NCBI RefSeq assembly: GCF_900114535.1
Contig: NZ_FOTK01000003.1
Coordinates: 1-64,000 of the forward strand
Direction of reading: 5' to 3'
Source: Methylobacterium pseudosasicola
Lineage (GTDB): Bacteria; Pseudomonadota; Alphaproteobacteria; Rhizobiales; Beijerinckiaceae
Length of the DNA stretch: 64,000 nucleotides
The notes beneath the pieces are model-generated. The model was not told the DNA's origin. It saw nothing but the letters and a program-made list of their open reading frames with translations, and searched no databases. Shown one piece after another: positions 28,501 through 34,684 of this stretch (its first letter is position 1; each line of letters starts with the position of its first letter). A program made the position numbers and the translations under genes.

Positions 28501-28687
28501 CGATCTTGGTGCAGAACAGCCGCACGGCGCCGGTGGGCAGACCGTCCGAGGGACGCGAATTGTACTTCTGGTCCTGGTTGATCGACTGGAAATAGGCCCG
28601 GAAGATGAACGAGGAGCCGTCGACCAGGATCACCTGATCGCCCGGGCCGACTTTTTTGGGACTTGCGGCGGCGGTCTCGACGGTCAT
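25535..28687 (-). CDS. polA: DNA polymerase I
   Basis: This is a 1050-residue family A polymerase with all three activities. The 5'-3' exonuclease covers 1-310 (VDGSSFIFRAYF, YEADDLIATY, GDTSDNVPGVPGIGLKTA). An acidic Pro-rich linker (about 335-410) precedes an intact 3'-5' exonuclease (DTETDAL with the DxE pair). The polymerase has motif A DYSQIELRLLAH, motif B RRAKTINFGIIYGISAFG and motif C LLQVHDELVF. It is longer than the E. coli enzyme because of the linker. It fills repair gaps and removes RNA primers. The gene starts 22 nt after hepT, so it may be read through from the toxin-antitoxin pair. Confidence 0.97.
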   Translation of the reverse strand: MTVETAAASPKKVGPGDQVILVDGSSFIFRAYFQSINQDQKYNSRPSDGLPTGAVRLFCTKIAQFIQEGAAGTMPTHLGIVFDKSEGSFRKEMFPDYKGHRPDAPDDLKRQMPLMRDAVRAFGLHAVELQRYEADDLIATYTRQAEARGAGVIIVSSDKDLMQLVGPLVRFYDFESGAKGKAGYRPERNLDVEAIIAKWEGLQPNQIGDALALIGDTSDNVPGVPGIGLKTAAALIKEFGSLEALLERAGEIKQPKRRETLLANVEQAKLSRKLVALVEDVPVPVDLDDLRVPEPDPQKLVGFLKAMEFNTLTRRIAQMLHVDPEAVKPDPALLPGAKPHGYSNGAGGSDAVPFFGDSVPPDPETEAAGAERPPGAAPPEGGEVDPFADLDLPDAPAKPRAPIEATPGNVVAARAAEAVAPFDTAAYETVASLDQLDAWIAEAEEAGVVAVDTETDALDAHKAGLVGVSLATATGRACYIPLAHIQAAKVQADATDLFGEGAAASDVAEPVPGQIPLDAAIARLKPLLENSGVLKVGQNLKYDWVVLARYGIEIAPFDDTMLISYVLDAGKGGHGMDELARRHLGHQPITFSDVAGTGRNKVSFDRVAIDKATAYAAEDADVTLRLWRMMKPRLVAEHRVAVYETLERPLLPVIARMEQRGIRVDREMLSRLSGDFSQILVRLEEEIQEDAGEKFSVGSPKQIGDILFGKMGLPGAKKTPSGQWATPATLLEELAQAGHPLPKKILEWRQLSKLKSTYTDSLQTHADRETARVHTSFSLAATTTGRLSSSEPNLQNIPIRTEEGRRIRRAFVAAPGNRLISADYSQIELRLLAHMADIPELRKAFEDGIDIHAATASAMFGVPLKDMTPDLRRRAKTINFGIIYGISAFGLADRLGIGREEASAFIKQYFEQFPGIRDYIDSTKKICRDKGYVTTLFGRVCHYPQIRSNNPSERASVERQAINAPIQGSAADIIRRAMTRIEGALTAQKLKVSMLLQVHDELVFEAAEDEVDRAIPIIRGVMEEAPAPALTLRVPLVVEAKAAGNWQEAH

Positions 28688-28709
28688 GGGCGCAGGCGTC
28701 TCGGGGCGA

Positions 28710-29069
28710 TCAGGGGTCGGGCGCGCGGGCGAGTTCGGCCCGGCAGGCCGCGACGAGAACGGGCAATTCGTCGTGGACGGTGAGCCAGACGATGTCCAGA
28801 GTCACGCTGTCGTGGCCGTGGCGGTAGACGTTGCCCGCCCCCGCGATCAGTCGCCACGGTACGTCCAGATGCCGGGCCTTCGCGGCAGGGCTGAGCCGGC
28901 GGCTCGCCTCAGAGATGATCTCCAGGCAGCGCACGACGGCGTAATGGGTGCGGTCGTCCGCCGCGAAGGTCGCAAACGTGAATCCGGCCACGAAGGCGAC
29001 GGCCCGCTGCGCGTTGGCGACGATATCCGCGCAGGCGGCACGGTCGCGCTCAGAAGGCGACAAGGGCAT
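28710..29069 (-). CDS. HepT-like toxin (DUF86), altered catalytic motif
   Basis: This is a 119-residue all-helical protein of the HepT/DUF86 RNase family, paired with a minimal nucleotidyltransferase as in type VII MntA-HepT systems. RCLEIISEASRRLSP and the C-terminal GNVYRHGHDSVTLDIVW are the family landmarks. Active HepT proteins carry RX4HXY; here Arg83-His84-Gly85 is followed by His86 where the conserved Tyr, which is the AMPylation site, would be, and the more N-terminal Arg is not at its usual place. Toxicity or its control may therefore be altered. It overlaps mntA by 20 nt. Confidence 0.82.
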   Translation of the reverse strand: MPLSPSERDRAACADIVANAQRAVAFVAGFTFATFAADDRTHYAVVRCLEIISEASRRLSPAAKARHLDVPWRLIAGAGNVYRHGHDSVTLDIVWLTVHDELPVLVAACRAELARAPDP

Positions 29070-29346
29070 CGCGCTCGGCCCGCTGCCGGATTTGGTCCTT
29101 CAGGCCGGCACGGTTGGCAACATCGACGCGGATCGGGAACAGGTCGCCGATGAAGCGGCACAGCCCGACATAGCCGTAGACGCCCCCCACCACCGGGGCA
29201 TCGATCTCGATCATCACGTCGAGGTCGCTGTCGGCACCTGCCTCGCCGCGGGCGACGGAGCCGAACAGGGCCGCGTGCCGGACGCCGCGGCGGCGCAGCT
29301 CGGCCTCGTTGGCACGCAGGATGGCGAGGGCGGAGTGGCGGTCCAT
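29050..29346 (-). CDS. MntA-like minimal nucleotidyltransferase antitoxin
   Basis: This is a 98-residue nucleotidyltransferase with the GSX10DXD motif: Gly29-Ser30 in ALFGSVARGE, then Asp41 and Asp43 in SDLDVMIE. In MntA-HepT pairs this enzyme AMPylates HepT and blocks its RNase activity. The motif looks intact. ATG 29346 is close to an upstream TTAAC, but no full operator was found. The downstream gene hepT overlaps its end, indicating translational coupling. Confidence 0.88.
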   Translation of the reverse strand: MDRHSALAILRANEAELRRRGVRHAALFGSVARGEAGADSDLDVMIEIDAPVVGGVYGYVGLCRFIGDLFPIRVDVANRAGLKDQIRQRAERDALVAF

Positions 29347-29463
29347 GTCGGAGGGGCCGGGCGGATGCAGAACGCCGGCAGGTTAACAGAAACGAGGCGG
29401 CAGGACTCAAGCCTTACCGCCCACATCCCCGCCGGATTGGCGAGGCTCAGCCGCGACGGCCGA

Positions 29464-31083
29464 TCAGGCGGCCAGTTCGCGCCCGATCTCCTGCACCCGG
29501 CGCAGGTCGTCTACGAAAGCCGCGTAGGCCTCCGCCTTGGCCTCGTCGGGCAAGCGCAGCAGGTAGGACGGGTGGACCGTGATGAAGCCCTGGAAGCGGT
29601 TGTCGAGCCGATCGAACCGGAACGGGCCGCGCGCCCGGGTGATCGGGATCGCCTTACCGGTCAGCGCCAGCACCGCGGTGGCGCCGAGGGCCACCACGAG
29701 CTTCGGGGCCACGAAGTCGAGCTCCCGGTCGAGCCACCAGCGGTAGTGGCTGACCTCGCCGGCCGTGGGCTTCTGGTGGATGCGGCGCTTGCCGCGCTCC
29801 TCAAACTTGAAATGCTTCACCGCGTTCGTGAGGTAGCTCGCCCCGCGGTCGACCCCAGCCTCCGCCATGGCCCGCGAGAGCAGCTGGCCCGCGGGTCCGA
29901 CGAAAGGCCGGCCCTGCCGGTCTTCCTGGTCGCCGGGCTGCTCGCCCACGAAGGCGATGGTGGCGCCGACCGGCCCCTCGCCGAGGACGGCCTGCGTGGC
30001 GCCCGGCACCAGCGGCTCGGTCCGCTTGATGATGGCGTTCAGTTCGTCGAGGTTTTTTGGATCCTGGTCGGCCATGGCGGCAACGGCGCGGGCGGGTTCG
30101 CGGCGTGTGGGCAAGGTCGGCTCCCTCTCGATCATGGCTTCGGTCCGTCCCGCCGCCGCCCGGACGAGGGCGGGGATCGCGGCGGTCTCGGGCATGTTGC
30201 GCCAGTACTTCTTGGGCATCTCCGCCCGCATGGCCTTCAGGTTGGTGCGGGCCGGGTTGAACGTGCTCTCGTAATAGGTTTGCCAGCCGGCCTCGAAGCC
30301 GTCGCCCTCGGGCAGCGCGGCCCGGTCGCCCGGCGGTCCGTAGGTCAGGGTTTCGGTATCCCAATGCGCCGAGCCGTCGGGCGTCAGGATCGACCAGCGC
30401 ATGCCGCGAAAGCGCGCGACGAAGAACGGCGCGGCCGCCTCCAGGATGTGGTGGTCGGGCTCGAACCACGCCACGAAATGCTCGCCGCCCGAATCCTCGG
30501 CGCGGCGGAAGCGCAAGAAGGCGTGCATCTTGTGCAGGTCGCGCCCGATCGCCTTCGCCATCCGGTGCAGGCGGTGGATCAGGGGATCGCTGCCGACCTC
30601 CATCAGGTGCCGCTCGCCCTGGCAGACCCGCCAGATCAGGGCGTAGAGCAGGCCGTAGCGTTCAGGATCGCGATGGGGGATCACCTGCGGGATCAGGCCG
30701 GCGACGGCCTTGGGCAGGGCGAGCGGCGCGCTTGCGGCCTGAACCGGTTCGGCGCCGAATAGCCCGGGCGAATCCGTTACCGACCACGTCACCGCCTCGG
30801 GCGGGACGCCCTGCGCGACGAGCCGGCGCGCGGCATCGCGGAAGCCGGTGAGATCGGCGCCCGGGCGCAGGAGGATGCTCTGCGGCCGACGCGGATCGCC
30901 TCCCCCCTCTGCGGGGGAGGGTGGCCCCCGGAGGGGGTCGGGAGAGGGGAGCGCCGCTTCCGGAAGAGTCGCGACGACCGCGCCATCCTGCATCGTCGCG
31001 CTGCCCCTCTCCCGACCCGGCCTGACGGCCGGCCCACCCTCCCCCGCAGAGGGGGGAGGGAAAGGCGCGGTTCCGGCTTTCAT
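29464..31083 (-). CDS. DUF4130-UdgX fusion, uracil-DNA cross-linking protein
   Basis: This is a 539-residue two-domain protein. Residues about 69-330 are DUF4130 (LLRPGADLTGFRDAARRL, GLLYALIWRVCQGE, GRDLHKMHAFLRFR, FVAWFEPDHHILE). Residues about 360-535 are UdgX, a family 4-like uracil-DNA glycosylase: GEQPGDQED at 380-388, the family-specific loop KRRIHQKP at 432-439 with His436, and HPSYLLR near 504. UdgX homologues bind uracil in DNA and form a covalent link through that His. ATG 31083 overlaps the radical SAM stop by ATGA. Residues about 8-62 are encoded by a palindromic repeat inserted just after the start and are not part of the family. Confidence 0.93.
   Translation of the reverse strand: MKAGTAPFPPPSAGEGGPAVRPGRERGSATMQDGAVVATLPEAALPSPDPLRGPPSPAEGGGDPRRPQSILLRPGADLTGFRDAARRLVAQGVPPEAVTWSVTDSPGLFGAEPVQAASAPLALPKAVAGLIPQVIPHRDPERYGLLYALIWRVCQGERHLMEVGSDPLIHRLHRMAKAIGRDLHKMHAFLRFRRAEDSGGEHFVAWFEPDHHILEAAAPFFVARFRGMRWSILTPDGSAHWDTETLTYGPPGDRAALPEGDGFEAGWQTYYESTFNPARTNLKAMRAEMPKKYWRNMPETAAIPALVRAAAGRTEAMIEREPTLPTRREPARAVAAMADQDPKNLDELNAIIKRTEPLVPGATQAVLGEGPVGATIAFVGEQPGDQEDRQGRPFVGPAGQLLSRAMAEAGVDRGASYLTNAVKHFKFEERGKRRIHQKPTAGEVSHYRWWLDRELDFVAPKLVVALGATAVLALTGKAIPITRARGPFRFDRLDNRFQGFITVHPSYLLRLPDEAKAEAYAAFVDDLRRVQEIGRELAA
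30899..31060. repeat. Palindromic repeat inserted in the udgX coding region
   Basis: The left arm (30899-30951) and right arm (31001-31060) are imperfect reverse complements (core CTCCCCCCTCTGCGGGGGAG ... GGGAGAGGGG), separated by about 50 nt. The element keeps the reading frame open and adds about 55 residues rich in Pro, Gly, Arg and Ser to the protein N-terminus. It resembles the intergenic element at 10126-10220. Confidence 0.8.
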
Positions 31084-32294
31084 CAAAACAAGCTCAGCTG
31101 CCGGGCCGGCTCGACTAGGCGTTCGCGCAGGTCGAGCCGGTCGGTGAGCCCCACCGGGCGATGGTCGGCCGCGATCAGGAACGGGCGCGCGCGCTTCAGA
31201 CCGGAGGTCAGCCGGGCGACGTCGTCGAGGCGCAGGGTCGCGTGGCGGCGCGCCGTGACGATCTTGTCGACCGCCTTGGCGCCGAGGCCCGGCACCCGCA
31301 GCAGCCATTCCCGGTCCGCCTTATTGACGTCCACGGGAAATTTTTCGCGGTGCTTGAGCGCCCAGGCGAGCTTCGGGTCGATGTCGAGGGCGAGCATGCC
31401 GCCCTCCGAGGCATCAGCGACCTCGTCAGGGGTGAACTCGTAATACCGAAGCAGCCAATCGGCCTGGTACAGCCGGTGCTCCCGCTGGAGCGGCGGCGGC
31501 TTCGGCGGCAGGATCGCCGAGCCGTCCGGGATCGGGCTGAAGGCCGAGTAATAGACCCGCTTCAGACCAACGCTGCCGTAGAGATGCGCGCTCTTGCGGA
31601 TCAGGGCCTCGTCGGTGGTGGCATCTGCCCCGACGATCACCTGGGTCGAGTGCCCGGCCGGGGAGAAGCGCCGTTTCTCCGCCTTGGCCTCGACGATGCG
31701 CTCGCCGATCTGCGCCATGGCGTTCTGGATCGCGGCGCCGTCCTTCTCGGGGGCGAGGCGCTCCAGGCTCGCCTCGGTGGGCAATTCGACATTGATCGAG
31801 AGCCGATCGGCGTAGAGGCCGGCCTCCTCGATCAGCCAGGGGCTCGCCTCCGGGATCGACTTGAGATGGATGTAGCCGGCAAAGCCGTGGTCGCGTCGGA
31901 GCGACTTCGCCACCCGGGTCAGCAGCTCCATCGTGTGGTCCGGCGATTTGATGATACCGGACGACAGGAACAGGCCCTCAATGTAGTTGCGCCGGTAGAA
32001 ATTGAGGGTGAGGTTCACGACCTCCTCGACGGAAAACTTCGCCCGCCGGACGTTCGAGGACCGCCGGTTGATGCAATAGGCGCAATCGAACAGGCACCAG
32101 TTGGTCAGCAGGATCTTCAGCAGCGAGACGCAGCGCCCGTCCGGCGTGTAGGCGTGGCAGATGCCGGCCCCGGTGGTGGAGCCCAGCCCGTCCTTCCCGG
32201 CCGCGCGCTTCGGCGCCGCCGAGGAGGCGCAGGAGGCATCATACTTGGCGGCATCGGCCAGGATGCGCAGTTTCTTGGCCAGGGTTTCGTCCAT
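31083..32294 (-). CDS. Putative DNA modification/repair radical SAM protein
   Basis: This is a 403-residue radical SAM enzyme. The cluster motif Cys67-x3-Cys71-x2-Cys74 lies in NWCLFDCAYC; earlier conserved parts are KLRILADAAKYDASC and TTGAGICHAYTPDGRC. GLFLSSGI, HLKSIPEA and STQVIVGAD fit the TIM barrel. The C-terminus has helix-hairpin-helix DNA-binding repeats (LLRVPGLGAKAVDKIV). It belongs to the family consistently found beside DUF4130/UdgX genes, with unknown reaction. ATG 32294 gives the conserved N-terminus (MDETLAKKLRIL). A LexA-type box one base upstream predicts SOS induction. Confidence 0.93.
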   Translation of the reverse strand: MDETLAKKLRILADAAKYDASCASSAAPKRAAGKDGLGSTTGAGICHAYTPDGRCVSLLKILLTNWCLFDCAYCINRRSSNVRRAKFSVEEVVNLTLNFYRRNYIEGLFLSSGIIKSPDHTMELLTRVAKSLRRDHGFAGYIHLKSIPEASPWLIEEAGLYADRLSINVELPTEASLERLAPEKDGAAIQNAMAQIGERIVEAKAEKRRFSPAGHSTQVIVGADATTDEALIRKSAHLYGSVGLKRVYYSAFSPIPDGSAILPPKPPPLQREHRLYQADWLLRYYEFTPDEVADASEGGMLALDIDPKLAWALKHREKFPVDVNKADREWLLRVPGLGAKAVDKIVTARRHATLRLDDVARLTSGLKRARPFLIAADHRPVGLTDRLDLRERLVEPARQLSLF

Positions 32295-32295
32295 C

Positions 32296-32310
32296 GAACA
32301 GACAATGAAC
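32296..32310 (-). promoter_or_regulatory. LexA (SOS) box of the radical SAM-UdgX operon
   Basis: The minus strand reads GTTC-ATTGTCT-GTTC, a perfect alphaproteobacterial LexA operator (GTTC-N7-GTTC), ending one base before ATG 32294. A possible -35 TTGCAC (plus-strand 32324-32329) with a 16-nt spacer puts the -10 inside the box, so LexA binding would block the polymerase. No Shine-Dalgarno sequence is seen between box and start; the mRNA may be leaderless. Confidence 0.75.
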
Positions 32311-32393
32311 GAGAGGCCTGAAGGTGCAAGGCCGACCCGCGCCCGGCCCCCGTCCGCGATGCCGCACCCGACTGATAGCCGGGCAGAATCTCC

Positions 32394-32990
32394 TCACTCC
32401 ACCTCATCCGACTCGGCATCGACCACCCGGCGGGCAAGATCATAAGAGAAACCGGCCCGGGCCAGGGCGCCGAGGTCGCGGTCGCGGTGGAGCGCCCGCG
32501 TGTCGGGCCGGCGATGCGTGCCGAGGCGTCGCCGCTTGGCGTAGGCGCGGGCCGCCTGCAGCTCGATATCGGCAGCCTCCGACTTGGGGATCGCCTCGCG
32601 CTCGGCCCGCATCGTGGCCTCGACCACGTCGCGGGGCACCCCCTTGGCGGCGAGCTTCGCCGCGGCGCCCCGGGTCGACGTGCCCCGTCGGCGCAACGTG
32701 GCAAGCCGGGTATCGGCGAAGCGGGCATCGTCCACGAGACCGGCCGAGACCGCCCGCGCCACGGTGGCGGCGATCATCTCGGCGAAGGCGGACGGGTCCT
32801 CGCCGCGCAGCCGGGCGCGCTTGTCGACCCGCCGCGCCAGGGTCCGGCGCAGCATCTCGGTCGAGGCGCTGTAGCGCTCCAAGTAATAGAGCGCGACGCG
32901 CTGCAGCCAGGCCGCACTGACCGGGCCGGGCGGCCGACGCTCCGCATTGCGGGTTCCTGGCCCGGATTCTGCAACGTTTGGTGGTTTCAC
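32394..32990 (-). CDS. recX: Regulatory protein RecX
   Basis: This is a 198-residue protein of tandem three-helix repeats. VALYYLERYSASTEMLRRTL, GLVDDARFADTRLATLRRRG and KLAAKGVPRDVVEATM are typical of RecX, which inhibits RecA filament growth. The C-terminal repeat (DLGALARAGFSYDLARRVVD) is complete. It has an N-terminal extension of about 25 polar residues. Here recX is not next to recA. It is the first gene of a minus-strand run of DNA-metabolism genes, 99 nt before the radical SAM gene. GTTC upstream lacks a partner at N7, so no LexA box is claimed for recX. Confidence 0.92.
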   Translation of the reverse strand: MKPPNVAESGPGTRNAERRPPGPVSAAWLQRVALYYLERYSASTEMLRRTLARRVDKRARLRGEDPSAFAEMIAATVARAVSAGLVDDARFADTRLATLRRRGTSTRGAAAKLAAKGVPRDVVEATMRAEREAIPKSEAADIELQAARAYAKRRRLGTHRRPDTRALHRDRDLGALARAGFSYDLARRVVDAESDEVE

Positions 32991-33034
32991 CGGTTCTTCA
33001 CGATCTCGACAGGTTTGCGTTCCATGACTTGGGT

Positions 33035-34570
33035 ATGGAACGCGCGCAACGCGACAGGCTCGGCCATGGTCCGGAGCAAAGTCCTTCGCCCGAACGCACC
33101 CACGGCCCGTGGCGGAGACGCCTGCGCGTCGCGGCGACGATCCTGATGCGCCGCGAGTGGCTCCTCGTTCTGGTAGCCCTCGGGCTGGCCGCAGTCGCGG
33201 CCGGCATCGTCTATCTGTCGCGCCCCACCACCCTGACGGTGGCGGTCGGCCCCCAGGACGGGGCCGAGGCCGCCTTGATCGAGGCCTATGCCAACGCCCT
33301 CGACCGGAGCCGTGAGGATGTCCGCCTCCGGGTCGTCCGATTCAGCGACGTGCGCGACAGCGCCCTGGCGCTCCAGCGCAACCGTGCCGACCTCGCGGTG
33401 GTGCGGCCGGACGTGTTCCTGCCCGAGAACGGCCTGACCCTGGCGATCCTGCACGACGAGGCCCTGGTGATCGCGGCGCCCGAGGGGGCCGAGATCGAGG
33501 ACGTACCGGCGCTCGCGCGCAAGCGCCTCGGCATCGTCGTGCGCCACGGCGCCGACCTGCCGTTCCTGACGAACCTGCTCTCCTTCTACGATCTTCTGCC
33601 GGACAGCCCGGCCGCGGATGCACCGCAGGGCGATCCTGCGGCCGAGACCGAGATCGCCGCCGGCCACGTGCAGGTGGTGCCGTTGAAGATCGGCGAGGTC
33701 ACGGCGGCGCTCACCGAGAAACGCGTCGACGCAGTGGCGGTGATCGCGAGCCCGGCCTCAAAGATCACCGGCGCCGTCGTGCGCGCCATCGAGCAGGGCT
33801 CCCCCGACCGCAAGATCGGGTTTGTATCGATCCCGGACGGGGATGCGATCCTGCAGCGCTTCCCCGAATTGCAGGCGGTGACCATCCCGGCCGGGACCTT
33901 CGGCGGGCGCCCGAAGCGCCCCGACGAGGAGGTCCGCACCGTCGGCGCCTCCTACCGCCTGATGGCCCGGGGCTCGGTCAGCCGGGTCGCCATCGCCTCG
34001 GCGACGCAGCACCTGTTCGAATGGCGCTCGCGGCTCGCCGCCGCGGCCCCGGCCGCCAAGCTGATGAAGGCGCCGGATTTCGACACAACGGTCGCGGCGA
34101 CCTCGGCGCGCTTGCCGAACCACCCGGGCGCCGTCGACTATTTCGAGCGCGAGCAGCAGACCTTCCTCGATCGCTACGAGGATTACATCTACCTGCTGGC
34201 CTTCTTCGGCGGCACGATCGGCTCCGGCATCGCCTGGATCGGGCAACGGCTCGCGCGCAAGCGCCGGGAGCGCATTGACATCGTGCTCGACCGCCTGCTC
34301 GACATCATGCACGAGGTCCGCGCCGCCACCAGCGCAGCCGAGCTCGATGAGATCGCGATCGAGACCGACGGGCTGGTGGCCGACGTCGTCTGCTATGCCC
34401 GGGAGCGCAGCATCGATTCCCGGACGGTCAGTGCCCTGATCCTGGCGGTGGACGGCGTCCACGCGGCGATCGCCGACGCGCGGCGGCGCGCCGACGACTC
34501 GGCGCCCGCAGCGACCAGCCGACCGCGCACGGCGCGGCTCCTGGCCCTCAACCTGCCGGCGGCGGAGTAA
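33035..34570 (+). CDS. TAXI-family TRAP solute-binding protein, membrane-anchored
   Basis: This is a 511-residue protein. A hydrophilic N-terminus (1-40) precedes a transmembrane anchor (42-62). A TAXI-type substrate-binding domain (65-350) follows, with TLTVAVGPQDGAEAALIEAY and a long VIAAPEGAEI lobe. A second hydrophobic helix near 385-405 (YLLAFFGGTIGSGIAWIG) and a cytoplasmic helical tail come after. TAXI proteins normally feed TRAP permeases with organic acids, but no DctQ/DctM genes are adjacent, so it may be a sensor or orphan. ATG 33035 is used; an in-frame start at 32978 would overlap recX. Confidence 0.82.
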   Translation: MERAQRDRLGHGPEQSPSPERTHGPWRRRLRVAATILMRREWLLVLVALGLAAVAAGIVYLSRPTTLTVAVGPQDGAEAALIEAYANALDRSREDVRLRVVRFSDVRDSALALQRNRADLAVVRPDVFLPENGLTLAILHDEALVIAAPEGAEIEDVPALARKRLGIVVRHGADLPFLTNLLSFYDLLPDSPAADAPQGDPAAETEIAAGHVQVVPLKIGEVTAALTEKRVDAVAVIASPASKITGAVVRAIEQGSPDRKIGFVSIPDGDAILQRFPELQAVTIPAGTFGGRPKRPDEEVRTVGASYRLMARGSVSRVAIASATQHLFEWRSRLAAAAPAAKLMKAPDFDTTVAATSARLPNHPGAVDYFEREQQTFLDRYEDYIYLLAFFGGTIGSGIAWIGQRLARKRRERIDIVLDRLLDIMHEVRAATSAAELDEIAIETDGLVADVVCYARERSIDSRTVSALILAVDGVHAAIADARRRADDSAPAATSRPRTARLLALNLPAAE

Positions 34571-34684
34571 CGATGGCCTTTTCCCGCACCGCCTCAGACG
34601 TCGTTTCCGATCAGGCGGGGCGGCGGGACGGAAGGCGTTGCCTCGCGCTCCGCATCTCCGCAAAGCTGGCGGCGTAGGCATATC

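Noticed and set aside
32991..33034. LexA box for recX
   Set aside because: GTTC half-sites are present but none have a second GTTC at N7.
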